DNA of 64,000 nucleotides from the NCBI RefSeq assembly GCF_023195915.1, contig NZ_JALPRP010000001.1, positions 372,001 through 436,000 of the forward strand, written 5' to 3'. This DNA comes from Methanoculleus sp. 7T (GTDB lineage: Archaea; Halobacteriota; Methanomicrobia; Methanomicrobiales; Methanoculleaceae). Below are positions 27,393-36,116 of this stretch, piece by piece. Positions within the stretch are counted from its first letter, which is position 1. Each line of letters opens with the position of its first letter. Both the position numbers and the translations under genes were made by a program. The notes under the pieces are model-generated. The model saw only the letters and a list, made by a program, of their open reading frames with translations, did no database searches and was not told the origin of the DNA.

Positions 27393-27642
27393 AAGAACAC
27401 CAACACTCCACTTTTCTTTATGGTATTCTGCCTCATCAGAGATAATGTATTTGATTCACCGATATTATGCACTCCCTTCAGGGAACCGATCGCGGCAGCG
27501 GAGACCCGGCCGGTCCCGATCCGGAAAGGGTCTCCTGCAGGCGCCCAAGCGGAAGACGACAGCGCTTCCGGCCGGGATGTCCCAAGACCCTCGCATCAGC
27601 ACCGGGGTCGTATTTTTGATGCACCGCGTCGAATAGATCGGT

Positions 27643-28989
27643 ATGGACTGGACGGAGAAGTATCGGCCGCAACACCTCCAGGACATTGTGGGGAACTCCG
27701 GCGCCGTCAGGCAACTCTACGAGTGGGCGCGGGACTGGTCGCGGCAGAAAAAGCCGCTGATCCTGTATGGGAAGCCGGGAATCGGCAAGACATCGAGCGC
27801 CTACGCTCTCGCGAACGACATGAACTGGGAGGTAGTGGAACTCAACGCCTCCGACCAGCGGACCAAAGCGGCCCTTGAACGGGTTGCGGGCGCGGGTTCC
27901 ACGACTGCCAGCCTCTCGGGCGCCAGCCGCAAACTCATCCTGCTGGATGAAGCCGACAACCTGCACGGCCAGGCTGACCGCGGCGGCGTGAAGGCGATCA
28001 TAGAGATCATCGCGGCATCACAGCAGCCGATCATCCTGATCGCAAACGACTACTACTCCCTCTCAAGGGAACTCAAAGCGGCCACGGAGCCGGTGCAGTT
28101 CCGGGCGCCCCAAGCCCGCTCGATCGTCCCCCGCCTCCGCCAGATCTGCGCCGCCGAGGGTGTGACCTGCGATCCCGCCGTGCTCGACGAGATCGCCGGC
28201 AGCGCCGGCGGAGATATGCGGGCGGCGGTGAACATGCTCTACGCCGCTGCAATCGGGAAAGAGCACTTGGAGGTGGGCGACATTCACACCTCCGCAAAGG
28301 ACGAGCGGTCGACCATCTTCCAACTCGTCGGGGGGGTCTTTGCGGGCCGGAGGGACGCCGACCTGCTCCGCATGGCGGTGGAGGTTGAGGATACCCCCGA
28401 CGCCGTCGAGCAGTGGCTTGAGGGGAGCCTCGACCATATGCCCGACTTCGCCTCCAAAGCAAAAGGCTACGCCTGCCTGTCCCGGGCCGACGAGTACATC
28501 GGCCGGACCTACCGGCGGCAGTACTACACCCTCTGGCGGTACGCAAGCGCTGTCATGCTCCTCGGCGTCGCCGATGCCGCCGGCGGGCACGGCATCCACG
28601 GCCGCATCATGCCGCCGTCGCGCTGGCAGAAGATGGGAGCGTCGAAGAAGCAGAAGGCGATCCGGGCGGGCCTGACCCGGAAGCTCAGCGGCATGACGCA
28701 TATTCCGGAGAATACTCTGCGCGAAGACTTCTTCACCGCGATCAGCATCCTCGTCGAGCAAGACCCGGCAGGATATGTCCGCGAGTTCCAACTGGATGCC
28801 GACGAACTGAACCTCTTCATCCACGACAAAGCCCGGGCCACGAAGGTGGTCAAAGACGTGGCAAAAGAGGAGAAGGCGAAGGAGAAGAAGGCCGTCGGGA
28901 AAAGCAAGAAGTCCAAAGACGACGACCCTCCCGAAGACCCCGGAGAGATGCGGCAGGACCTCCCTCCTGGCCAGGCGACGCTCTTTTAA
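27643..28989 (+). CDS. rfcL: Replication factor C large subunit
   Basis: 448 residues, the clamp-loader large subunit that with RfcS loads PCNA. Starts [17 protein letters not shown]. Walker A GKPGIGKT is at residues 43-50 and Walker B LILLDEAD at 98-105. An RFC lid/helical domain follows. The tail from about 405 is highly charged (KEEKAKEKK...) and ends QATLF, a PCNA-interacting (PIP-box-like) motif at the very C-terminus as in other archaeal RFC-L proteins. The last four bases overlap the convergent UPF0146 gene. Confidence 0.95.
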   Translation: MDWTEKYRPQHLQDIVGNSGAVRQLYEWARDWSRQKKPLILYGKPGIGKTSSAYALANDMNWEVVELNASDQRTKAALERVAGAGSTTASLSGASRKLILLDEADNLHGQADRGGVKAIIEIIAASQQPIILIANDYYSLSRELKAATEPVQFRAPQARSIVPRLRQICAAEGVTCDPAVLDEIAGSAGGDMRAAVNMLYAAAIGKEHLEVGDIHTSAKDERSTIFQLVGGVFAGRRDADLLRMAVEVEDTPDAVEQWLEGSLDHMPDFASKAKGYACLSRADEYIGRTYRRQYYTLWRYASAVMLLGVADAAGGHGIHGRIMPPSRWQKMGASKKQKAIRAGLTRKLSGMTHIPENTLREDFFTAISILVEQDPAGYVREFQLDADELNLFIHDKARATKVVKDVAKEEKAKEKKAVGKSKKSKDDDPPEDPGEMRQDLPPGQATLF

Positions 28990-29393
28990 GGGCTGCGGCG
29001 GTGGTAGCGGTGGAGGAGCACCGGGCCGCAGTCTAGGACCTCCCCACCGTCCTCATAGATCTCACATCCCAGGTGGTAGACCAGCAGGTCGCAGTTGACC
29101 CGCTCGGCAAGCGCGATCAGCGGGGGGACCATCTCCACACCGGGGCGCACGGCATAGATCAGGTCCGCACCCTCGTAGAGACGGAGATCGGGCTCGAAGA
29201 TATCGTCGGCCGCCACGGTGAGCCCCTCGTGCCGGATGCCGGGCCTGATGTCGGTGCAGAGGGCAAGAGCGCCGGCGGCTGCGATCACCCTGGCGGCGTC
29301 GGGATTGTTGCCGACGCCTACTTCCACGGCCCTCCGGTAGCGTGCGGCGATATACTCCCCGATACTCCGTTCAATACGTTTATAGTGAGACAT
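28986..29393 (-). CDS. UPF0146 family protein (Rossmann-like)
   Basis: 135 residues. The [20 protein letters not shown] segment (22-41) is a glycine-rich Rossmann turn, followed by CTDIRP and [16 protein letters not shown], the UPF0146 pattern. The fold resembles small methyltransferases lacking the C-terminal half; its function is unknown. It is convergent with rfcL (4-base overlap) and divergent from archaemetzincin with only 17 bases between the two start codons. Confidence 0.82.
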   Translation of the reverse strand: MSHYKRIERSIGEYIAARYRRAVEVGVGNNPDAARVIAAAGALALCTDIRPGIRHEGLTVAADDIFEPDLRLYEGADLIYAVRPGVEMVPPLIALAERVNCDLLVYHLGCEIYEDGGEVLDCGPVLLHRYHRRSP

Positions 29394-29430
29394 TACCCAG
29401 AAATTAGGTAATGAGCATCAATATTCTTTG
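29379..29430. promoter_or_regulatory. Overlapping divergent leaderless promoters with inverted repeat
   Basis: The start codons at 29391-29393 (minus) and 29411-29413 (plus) lie in the arms of a perfect repeat, CATTACC-N9-GGTAATG (29391-29413). A TATA-like TTTATA at 29379-29384 would serve the + gene from within the UPF0146 coding region. An AATATT near 29419-29424 would serve the minus gene from within amzA. Both mRNAs would be leaderless. Confidence 0.5.
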
Positions 29431-29950
29431 GGACCAGCAGGCACCGGAAGGTATCGAGCTCCCGGTCGCCCGGATGATCGAGATGATCCTCGGACGGGAG
29501 GCCGGGCTCGTCGAATACCCGCTCCTCATCGACGGCTACGACAGGAACCGCAACCAGTACGATGCTCAAAAGATCCTCGATCGCCTGCAGGACACCCTCA
29601 CCCGGAGATATGAAGTCCCCGGTCCCCTGCTCCTCGTCACACCCCGCGACCTCTACGTCAACGGGTGCGACTTCGTCTTCGGTCTCGCGAGGCCGGCATG
29701 CAGCGTTGCCGTCGTCTCGACCGCCCGTCTCAGGAACGACTATTACGGCAGGGTGCCGGACGACGGCGACCTAATCGACCGGGCCGCCAAAGAGGGAGCG
29801 CACGAAGTCGGCCACCTCCTCGGGCTCGGACACTGCGACGACCCCGAGTGCGTCATGTTCCGGCCGCGGACGCTGGACGAGTTGGACCGGAAGCGAAAGA
29901 CGCTCTGTCCGGCCTGCAGGGAGACGCTTGCGTCGTGGGAAGGGGGATGA
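29411..29950 (+). CDS. amzA: Archaemetzincin (zinc metalloprotease)
   Basis: 179 residues. The metzincin zinc site HEVGHLLGLGH is at 131-141. The second, structural zinc site uses Cys142, Cys147, Cys166 and Cys169 (HCDDPECVM ... CPAC), diagnostic of archaemetzincin. A Met in CVMF takes the Met-turn position. There is no signal peptide, so it is likely cytosolic. Natural substrates of archaeal members are unknown. Probably leaderless, with its promoter inside the neighbouring UPF0146 gene. Confidence 0.94.
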   Translation: MSINILWDQQAPEGIELPVARMIEMILGREAGLVEYPLLIDGYDRNRNQYDAQKILDRLQDTLTRRYEVPGPLLLVTPRDLYVNGCDFVFGLARPACSVAVVSTARLRNDYYGRVPDDGDLIDRAAKEGAHEVGHLLGLGHCDDPECVMFRPRTLDELDRKRKTLCPACRETLASWEGG

Positions 29951-30014
29951 CCGCATACCCTCGGCCGAACCAAAGCATTAAGGAAAGTTCAGGAAAAACT
30001 AGGAGTGAGTTACA

Positions 30015-30557
30015 ATGGGATACTCTTCTTCCTTGATTCAACGAAAGTTCAAAGATATCGTCGGGAGGCGCTACGAGTCGGTCCTCAAGGAGTACAGCGA
30101 ATTCCTGTTGACCGAAGAGGAGATGCTCGTCCCAGAGGTCAGGTCCATCCTGATCCCGCTCGACCTCTTCGTCCACGACATCACCGATGAAGCCATCGAC
30201 GTGCTCTCCACCTATAACGCCACGATCTCGCTTGCCTATATCACCGACGCCAAGGTGATCGAACTCCTCGAACAGGCGCTCAACCATGCGTCTACGGAAG
30301 AGTTCCGGGCAAAGAAGGAAGAGTACGGCCGAGAACTTCTCGATCGGACCGCGGCAAAACTCAAAGAGCGCGGCCTCTCGATCCAGACGCGGATGTTCGT
30401 CGGGCATAAGGGCGACGACGTCGTCCGGATGGCGAAGAACTACGATCTCGTCGCGCTCTGCCGGCGCTACGCCGACGGTGAGTCGACCGACGCCTCGATC
30501 AGCCCGACCGTCCTGCGCATCTGCCAGCGGGTGGAGACCCCCGCGCTCATCTACTGA
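30015..30557 (+). CDS. Universal stress protein-like domain protein
   Basis: 180 residues. An N-terminal extension of about 45 residues (SLIQRKFKDIVGRRYESVLKE, read in parts) precedes a UspA-like alpha/beta domain that starts at ILIPLDLF near 52 and has VGHKGDDVVRMAKNYDLVAL near 130-150. The usual ATP-binding G-x2-G-x9-G(S/T) motif is degenerate, so nucleotide binding is doubtful. It sits 11 bases ahead of an ion transporter gene that is followed by a second Usp, suggesting the two flank and regulate the transporter. Confidence 0.75.
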   Translation: MGYSSSLIQRKFKDIVGRRYESVLKEYSEFLLTEEEMLVPEVRSILIPLDLFVHDITDEAIDVLSTYNATISLAYITDAKVIELLEQALNHASTEEFRAKKEEYGRELLDRTAAKLKERGLSIQTRMFVGHKGDDVVRMAKNYDLVALCRRYADGESTDASISPTVLRICQRVETPALIY

Positions 30558-30568
30558 CGGGTGCATCG

Positions 30569-31891
30569 ATGGAGATTGTTGCACTGATCGCAGTAGCGGT
30601 CTTTCTCTTCACCTACGCGCTCATCATCGACGAGCGGATCCACCGTGCGGTCGCCGCCATGCTTGGGGCGGCGATCGTGGTCTTCATCGGGATCGTCCCC
30701 TGGGAGGGGATCCTCGAACATGTCGACTTCGGGACGATCTTCTTGCTCCTCGGGATGATGATCATCGTCAATACCGCCCGCGGGAGCGGCCTCTTCGAGT
30801 ACATTGCAATAAAGACGACCAAACTCGCGAAAGGAAGTCCGATCCGGGTCCTCGTCCTCTTTGCGCTCGTGACCGCGCTCACAAGCGCGTTCCTCGACAA
30901 CGTCACCACGGTCCTCCTCCTCACCCCGATGCTCCTCTACGTCTCGAAGGTGATGAAACTCAACCCCGTCCCCTTCCTGGTCACGGAGATCTTCGCTTCC
31001 AACATCGGCGGGGCGGCGACGCTCATCGGCGACCCCCCGAACATCATGATCGCGTCGTCTGCGGGACTGACCTTCAATGAGTTCCTGATTCACCTAGGAC
31101 CCATCATGGTCGTCGATATGGCGATCCTCCTCCTGATGATGTACGTCATCTACGGCCGGTCCATGAAGGTGAGCCCTGATGAGCGGGAGGAGATGGTCCG
31201 GACGCTCAACAACCTCGACGAGCGGGCGGCGATCACAGACCGGTCGCTCTTCCGGAAGTCGGTGATCGTCATCGCGTTTGTGGTCCTCCTCTTCTTCATC
31301 CACGACCGGATCGGGGAGATCCTGCATGTCTTCCTGCCGTTCGTCGACCCGGCGATGGGGCTTGAGCCTGCGGAGGTGGCCCTCGTCGGGGCGGCGATCC
31401 TCCTCTTCTGGAGCAGGCAGTCGCCTGAGGAGATCTTTGAGAAGATCGAGTGGCCGGCCCTCTTCTTCTTCGGCGGGCTCTTCGTCATCGTCGGCGCCCT
31501 CGTCGAGACCGGCGTCATCGCGAGCATCGCATCGGTCATGGTCGAGAACGTCGGGTCGACCGGCGAGGCGATATTCATCGTGACCTGGTTTGCCGCCATC
31601 GCCTCGGCGATCGTGGATAACATTCCCCTGACCGCGGCGATGATACCGCTCATCCACGATCTGGGGGCGACGATGGACGTCTACCCGCTCTGGTGGGCGC
31701 TCGCCCTTGGTGCGTGTCTCGGCGGAAACGGCACGGCTATCGGGGCGTCGGCAAACGTCGTGGTTATCGGTATCGCCGAGCGTGAGGGCATCGATATCAC
31801 CTTTATCGATTTCTTGAAGATCGGAATGCTGGTGCTCTTCGTGACGGTGGCGGTAGGATTCGGAATGCTCTGGATGACGTTTGTGGTGTGA
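30569..31891 (+). CDS. ArsB/NhaD-family (ion transporter superfamily) permease
   Basis: 440 residues with about 11-12 transmembrane helices. FLDNVTTVLLLTP near residue 109 and NIGGAATLIGDPPNIMIAS near 147 are the twin signature motifs of the ArsB/NhaD/P-protein branch. The C-terminal repeat has IVDNIPLTAAMIP near 350 and GNGTAIGASANVVVIG near 388. Members export arsenite or exchange Na+/H+; no ars genes are adjacent, so a Na+/H+ antiporter is the more natural guess. It is sandwiched between two universal stress proteins in one operon. Confidence 0.88.
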   Translation: MEIVALIAVAVFLFTYALIIDERIHRAVAAMLGAAIVVFIGIVPWEGILEHVDFGTIFLLLGMMIIVNTARGSGLFEYIAIKTTKLAKGSPIRVLVLFALVTALTSAFLDNVTTVLLLTPMLLYVSKVMKLNPVPFLVTEIFASNIGGAATLIGDPPNIMIASSAGLTFNEFLIHLGPIMVVDMAILLLMMYVIYGRSMKVSPDEREEMVRTLNNLDERAAITDRSLFRKSVIVIAFVVLLFFIHDRIGEILHVFLPFVDPAMGLEPAEVALVGAAILLFWSRQSPEEIFEKIEWPALFFFGGLFVIVGALVETGVIASIASVMVENVGSTGEAIFIVTWFAAIASAIVDNIPLTAAMIPLIHDLGATMDVYPLWWALALGACLGGNGTAIGASANVVVIGIAEREGIDITFIDFLKIGMLVLFVTVAVGFGMLWMTFVV

Positions 31892-31896
31892 GTGAC

Positions 31897-32346
31897 ATGA
31901 AGATTCTCGTACTTATCGACGGTTCGAAATGGAGCCAGAAAGCGGCTCTCCATGCGATTGAGTTGGCAAAGCGGAAGAATGCCGAGGTTGTCCTCTTCTC
32001 GGTGCTGGATATTGCGGAGGCAAAAGCGATGGCCTTCAACTTCTGCACCCAGAGCGGTATCTGCGACCTGGTGAAGGATTACGAAGGCCGGATCTGGAAG
32101 GATATGCACAAGAACATCGAACAGGAACTCGCCGGCATCCTCTCCCGGTATAAGGGAGAGAAGATCGAGTGTTCGTCGAAGGTTGTGGAGGGGCAGATCA
32201 GGGAAGAGGTCCTCCGAGAGGCGAACTCCGGCGAATACGGGCTGGTCGTCATGGGCGCTTTCGGCAAGAGCGGGAAGACCCGGATCAGCACGCTGCTTGA
32301 AGAGATCGGCGGCGCGGTCAGACCGCCGCTGCTCGTCGTCAGATAA
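31897..32346 (+). CDS. Universal stress protein (UspA family)
   Basis: 149 residues from ATG 31897 (MKILVLIDGSKWS); an in-frame GTG at 31888 overlaps the transporter stop and is an alternative. The UspA fold is clear: ILVLIDGS strand, ELAKRKNAEVVLFSVLD near 27, and a C-terminal GLVVMGAFGKSGKTRISTLL (near 112-131), where G-x2-G-x9-G-like spacing is only partly kept. Cys-containing insert FCTQSGICD near 48. Probably acts with the upstream transporter, as in known Usp-transporter pairs. Confidence 0.85.
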   Translation: MKILVLIDGSKWSQKAALHAIELAKRKNAEVVLFSVLDIAEAKAMAFNFCTQSGICDLVKDYEGRIWKDMHKNIEQELAGILSRYKGEKIECSSKVVEGQIREEVLREANSGEYGLVVMGAFGKSGKTRISTLLEEIGGAVRPPLLVVR

Positions 32347-32352
32347 CCCCTA

Positions 32353-32358
32353 TTTTTT
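32353..32358 (+). terminator. Poly-T terminator after the Usp-transporter operon
   Basis: Six T on the coding strand seven bases after the Usp stop codon, in ccctattttttcgacc, and before the convergent acetolactate decarboxylase gene. Confidence 0.4.
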
Positions 32359-32377
32359 CGACCGGGCCGCCGACGGC

Positions 32378-33202
32378 CTACTTCTCCGCACGCTTGAGGT
32401 CTTCGGAGAGGTTTTCCGAGAGGTCGACCGTCCAGAAGTCACCGCCGGCAGGAAGAACCATAGTGAAATTCGTTGTGGTGTCAACCTGCACGCTGCCCTC
32501 CGCTACGGTCATATCGAGCAGGTGACCACCGGCGTTGCGGTCGCTCGTGATGAAATGGAGATGATACCCGGGGACGTTGACCCCTTTTGCCAGTACGGGC
32601 GTCCAGAACCCGACGGCTGTCCCGGTGACGTTCTCGAACGTAAAGACCGTCTGATTTGCCGTCACGTCGGCAAGACGCGGGTAGGGCTTCTCTTGGGCGG
32701 GCACGCTCCGGGTCACCACTCGTGGAAAGGTACCATCGAACCTGATCGCGTAGAAGAGGTTCTTCGAGGGGATCTTTGTCTCCAGGTAGCCCTCTAGAGC
32801 AGTCAGGTTCTTCGGTTCGTCGATCGGGACCGTCATATCCGGGTCGAAGAACGTGGCGGTCGCAAACGGAGTCATTGCGTTTCCGGCGGTCGGAGAGGCC
32901 CGTCCGTCGGTCCTGACCAGGTACCACTCCCCGTCAACGCCGACCAGTTCCCCGTCAAGCCGGTCGCCGCACCCAATGCCGAGGTCGCCGTGCGTCGCAA
33001 GTTCGTCGAAGGAGATGCTGCCGTCGTAGACGCCCTGCAGGAGCGCATCGATGGTCGACACTTGGTAGAGCGTCTCCCGGTCGGCGTCCCCGCCGAGTGC
33101 AGGCCCGACAGACGGGGGAGCGAGCGCAAGGGCGATGCAGGCCCCGATGAGAAGGGAGGCAGCGGCAACGGCGGCACAACGGAGCAGTGCGTCTTGAACC
33201 AT
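32378..33202 (-). CDS. budA: Alpha-acetolactate decarboxylase with N-terminal membrane anchor
   Basis: 274 residues from MVQDALLRC; an in-frame codon at 33268 is inside the next gene. Residues 10-35 form a hydrophobic signal or anchor helix (AAVAAASLLIGACIALALA), with no clear lipobox. The AlsD/BudA domain then begins with LYQVSTIDALLQGVYDG and shows LATHGDLGIGCGDRLDGEL. The zinc-binding histidines are in PGYHLHFITSDRNAGGHLLD. The enzyme converts 2-acetolactate to acetoin. Family members are often soluble; the anchor suggests an extracytoplasmic location. It starts 10 bases after the cytosine deaminase stop. Confidence 0.85.
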   Translation of the reverse strand: MVQDALLRCAAVAAASLLIGACIALALAPPSVGPALGGDADRETLYQVSTIDALLQGVYDGSISFDELATHGDLGIGCGDRLDGELVGVDGEWYLVRTDGRASPTAGNAMTPFATATFFDPDMTVPIDEPKNLTALEGYLETKIPSKNLFYAIRFDGTFPRVVTRSVPAQEKPYPRLADVTANQTVFTFENVTGTAVGFWTPVLAKGVNVPGYHLHFITSDRNAGGHLLDMTVAEGSVQVDTTTNFTMVLPAGGDFWTVDLSENLSEDLKRAEK

Positions 33203-33212
33203 GGACCGCCGC

Positions 33213-33647
33213 TCACAGTGCCCCGATGTCCTCGTACCAGAGGTCTGGATGCGCCTCGATGAACGCATGCATCATTGTTTTGCAGACGTCGAGGTCAAGG
33301 TCGAGCACCTCGACCCCGTGGGACTCAAGGAACTCCCGTGCTCCCGGGAAGTTCACCGATTCCCCGGCTACGACCTTCCCAATCCCGAATTGGACGACCG
33401 CCCCCGCACAGAGGTAGCAGGGCATCAGCGTGGAGTAGAGCGTACACTCCGCGTAGTTATGGACCCTCCCGGCGTTCCTCAGGCAGTCGATCTCGGCGTG
33501 GAGTATAGGATCGTTGCATTGGACGCGGCGGTTCCGCCCCCGCCCGATGATCCGGCCGCCCCGCACCAGCACCGAACCGATGGGTATTCCACCCTCCCGA
33601 AGGCCCGTTTCCGCCTCTTCAATGGCGCACTTCATGAACAGATCCAT
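33213..33647 (-). CDS. Cytosine deaminase, yeast Fcy1-like CDA fold
   Basis: 144 residues from the ATG at 33647 (AGGA site upstream; a TTG at 33650 is also in frame). The zinc site is HAE at 50-52 and PCYLC at 76-80 (Cys77, Cys80). The VVAGESVNF segment and the C-terminal FIEAHPDLWYEDIG closely resemble the corresponding parts of yeast cytosine deaminase as I recall it, more than tRNA adenosine or guanine deaminases. It should convert cytosine to uracil in salvage. Operon partner of the acetolactate decarboxylase by position only. Confidence 0.85.
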   Translation of the reverse strand: MDLFMKCAIEEAETGLREGGIPIGSVLVRGGRIIGRGRNRRVQCNDPILHAEIDCLRNAGRVHNYAECTLYSTLMPCYLCAGAVVQFGIGKVVAGESVNFPGAREFLESHGVEVLDLDLDVCKTMMHAFIEAHPDLWYEDIGAL

Positions 33648-33789
33648 CAAACATCCTTCCGAGAGTCATGGTATATATAATGATCGAAATGTTCAGGGGG
33701 TTAAAGGGGGCCGTTAACAGATTATGGATGGATAAAAGACGGATAATGGACCACCTTTCCCGATGAGGGTTTTTTACCCTCCCGGCCGG

Positions 33790-34332
33790 TCACACGCTCG
33801 GGATCTCCCGCTCGGTCCCGATCTCGTCGAGTGCCTGCCGGGCGGCGAGTTTGACGGTTCGATCGGCGTCGCCGAGGAGGCGCACGAGGGGTTCCCGAGC
33901 CTGCGGGTTTCCTATCCGCCCGAGCGCCCACGCCGCCGTCTTCCGGACACGTGGTTTCGGGTCGTCAAGCAGCCGGATCAGCGGCTCGACTGCACGGGGG
34001 TCGCCAATGTTCCCGAGCGCCCATGCTGCGCCCATCCTGACCCAGGAACTCTCGTCCTCCAAACGCTCTACCAGCGGGAGCACGGATTCGCGCTCATCGA
34101 GGAGCCCGAGCGCTCTCGCCGCCTTCCACCGGACATCCACGTACTCGTCGTCCAGAGCACGGATCAGAGGCTGCACAGCACGACGGTCCCCCATCTCCCC
34201 AAGCGACTCCGCAGCCCGCCACCGCTCGTTGAGATTGCCGGACTCCAGCATCGCCAGATACCTGTGGAGTTTCTGTTCCCTATTGGGGCCGGCGGTTCTC
34301 CCTCCCGGTACCGACGAATCCTTCTCTGCCAT
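33790..34332 (-). CDS. HEAT-repeat (PBS lyase-like) protein
   Basis: 180 residues from ATG 34332, which has GAGGTGG just before it; the upstream GTG at 34344 sits inside that site. After a short polar N-terminus, about five 31-residue HEAT repeats follow, with the consensus RxxAAxALGxxGDxRAVxPLIRxLxD (e.g. ALGNIGDPRAVEPLIRLLDD). Each repeat is a helix pair, so the protein is a small solenoid for protein-protein contacts. Relatives include PBS-lyase HEAT proteins; there is no catalytic evidence. Its partner is unknown. Confidence 0.85.
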   Translation of the reverse strand: MAEKDSSVPGGRTAGPNREQKLHRYLAMLESGNLNERWRAAESLGEMGDRRAVQPLIRALDDEYVDVRWKAARALGLLDERESVLPLVERLEDESSWVRMGAAWALGNIGDPRAVEPLIRLLDDPKPRVRKTAAWALGRIGNPQAREPLVRLLGDADRTVKLAARQALDEIGTEREIPSV

Positions 34333-34453
34333 AGGCCACCTCACGCCCTCTCTTGGGTCACCGAAGTATAAGGTTTTGCCCCGGCACCCGGTTCCTGCAG
34401 GGGAGATGTCCGCGAGAGGTGCATTTTTCTACTTCCCCGGCCATCACCATAGT

Positions 34454-34882
34454 ATGGAGAGTCCGACCGGTACACCCGAGGGTACGTCGTTCCCGCAGGA
34501 CCTGGAGCGTCTCGGCATCGTTCCAGGAGCAAAGATCGATATCAGGGAACTCGATAAGATGGGAAAGCGCCACAACTTCCACATCTATCTCTACTTCGAG
34601 GAGTCCCTCGCGAAGGAGTCCACCCTTCAACAGAACCTCCAGGAGTACGGCGACGTCCCGGACCTGGAGCGCCCGTTCATCAGGCTGGATGCGTTCCTCC
34701 GGTTCGCCACCGAGTCGGACCCCCTCTTCACCCAGCGGCTGGACGAACTCCCGCTGGTCGTCGAGGTCATCGCCTACGGGGAGATCGAGGCAAGGGAGGG
34801 AAAAACCGTAGCCTACATCAAAGGGCTGATGCCGTTCCTCGATGAACTCATGATGGAGGAGGATACATCCCCCGTATCCTGA
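34454..34882 (+). CDS. Uncharacterised protein
   Basis: 142 residues from MESPTGTPEG; an in-frame ATG at 34406 (MSARGAFFY) would add 16 residues. I do not recognise a family. The protein is acidic, with no signal peptide, Cys cluster or membrane helix. The KRHNFHIYLYFEES strand-like stretch near 34-47 and LPLVVEVIAYGEIEAREGK near 99-117 suggest an alpha/beta fold. Codon use looks like its neighbours, and the frame is clean, so it is probably real. It is divergent from the HEAT-repeat gene. Confidence 0.6.
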   Translation: MESPTGTPEGTSFPQDLERLGIVPGAKIDIRELDKMGKRHNFHIYLYFEESLAKESTLQQNLQEYGDVPDLERPFIRLDAFLRFATESDPLFTQRLDELPLVVEVIAYGEIEAREGKTVAYIKGLMPFLDELMMEEDTSPVS

Positions 34883-35254
34883 ACGCCCGCTCGGAATCCG
34901 GCTCGGTTATAGTGAAGGCATGCGTGGGCAGCATTATGCCCCACCTTGGCGGTCGTCCCCACCCCACCGATGCGGCGGAGACCAAAACTAATTTTTCCCC
35001 AGGCGCGATGTCCGCCACGGTCCACTGCGCCGGGCTTGTCATCGTTTTTAAACTCTTCTTCGCCAACCGATTTCTTCGGGTATTGCCTCCCGCACGGGTA
35101 TCCTCATGCGGAGAGGGGAGCCGCCCCTCTCCGCAAGTCTCATGGACATCGGTTGATGGCGATTATGCAAGCGGGTCGTCGCTGATAACAAACCGCAAGA
35201 AGAAGAGAGTCGGGGTTCTGATAGGAGAGAGGGCAGCCTCTTCCCTTGCGCCGG
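34883..35254. other. Intergenic region with dispersed element copy C
   Basis: No gene found. About 35070-35190 contains the element motif catcggttgatggcgattat followed by gcaagcgggtcg, shared with copies at 42915-42945 (same strand) and 56385-56415 (opposite strand). A self-complementary gagaggggagccgcccctctc (split around 35111-35133) precedes it. The remainder is GC-rich with no recognisable signal. Confidence 0.55.
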
Positions 35255-36109
35255 TTACGGAACCCGGACCGTGCCCGCACCCTTCAGAACATCCAGGCTC
35301 ACGTCGAAGTTCCTGACTGTATGGGTAAGCGCACCCATGCTGATGATATCGATCCCGGTCGCGGCATACCCGGCAAGGTCGCCGCCGGCCACCCCCCCGG
35401 AGACCTCGAGGGCCACCCGCTCCCGGAGGCCCCGCCCGGCGAGCGCACGGACCGTCTCCCGGACCGCATCAGGCGTCATGTTGTCGAGCAGGATGATATC
35501 GGCCCCCGCTTCGGCAGCCGTGACTGCATCCTCGGTCGTCTCGACCTCCACCTCGACCGCCCGGTAGAGGCTCTGCATCTTCGCCCGCCGGACAGCCTCA
35601 GGGAGCGGCACCAGCGCGAGGTGGTTATCCTTGATCAGAACCATATCGGAGAGGCAGTAGCGGTGCGGGTCGCCCCCGCCGAGCACCACAGCCTTCTTAT
35701 CCAACATCCGGAGCCCCGGAGCCGTCTTCCGGGTCGCGGCGATCCACACCGTCGGAGAGACCTGCCGCACCGCATCGACCGCCTCCCGAGTCCGGGTCGC
35801 AATCCCGCTCATCCGCCCGATGATGTTGAGCGCCGTCCGCTCCACGAGGAGGATAGCCCTCGCCGGCCCGTCGAGTTCGAGGAGGACCGTCCCCGAGGCA
35901 ACCGCCCTGCCGTCGGCGGAACGCTCGCGGACCGTGACCCCGAAGTGCTCGAAGAGCGCCCGCGCCTCGGCGAGGCCGGCGATGGTCCCACGATCTTTCG
36001 CCCGGACCACCGCCCGGCAGGCGACGTCGGGGACGACTGCATCAGTAGTGACGTCGCCCCACGGCGCATCTTCCCTGACGAAACGGAGCAGGTCCTCAAG
36101 CGGGATCAT
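35255..36109 (-). CDS. nadC: Nicotinate-nucleotide pyrophosphorylase (quinolinate phosphoribosyltransferase)
   Basis: 284 residues from ATG 36109 (MIPLEDLLRFV); a TTG two codons upstream is the alternative. The N-terminal alpha/beta domain shows EDAPWGDVTTDAV. The substrate loops are RTALNIIGRMSGIATRT near residue 92 and KTAPGLRMLDKKAVVLGGGDPHRYCLSDMVLIKDNHL near 126-160 (read in parts), and EVEVETTEDA near 180. It converts quinolinate and PRPP to nicotinate mononucleotide, the third step of de novo NAD synthesis. Last gene of the nadX-nadA-nadC operon. Confidence 0.95.
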   Translation of the reverse strand: MIPLEDLLRFVREDAPWGDVTTDAVVPDVACRAVVRAKDRGTIAGLAEARALFEHFGVTVRERSADGRAVASGTVLLELDGPARAILLVERTALNIIGRMSGIATRTREAVDAVRQVSPTVWIAATRKTAPGLRMLDKKAVVLGGGDPHRYCLSDMVLIKDNHLALVPLPEAVRRAKMQSLYRAVEVEVETTEDAVTAAEAGADIILLDNMTPDAVRETVRALAGRGLRERVALEVSGGVAGGDLAGYAATGIDIISMGALTHTVRNFDVSLDVLKGAGTVRVP

Positions 36110-36116
36110 ACGCAAC

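Noticed and set aside
33213-33647. tRNA adenosine deaminase (TadA) for the CDA-fold gene
   Set aside because: The C-terminal half matches the cytosine deaminase pattern rather than TadA, and archaea do not use TadA for A34.
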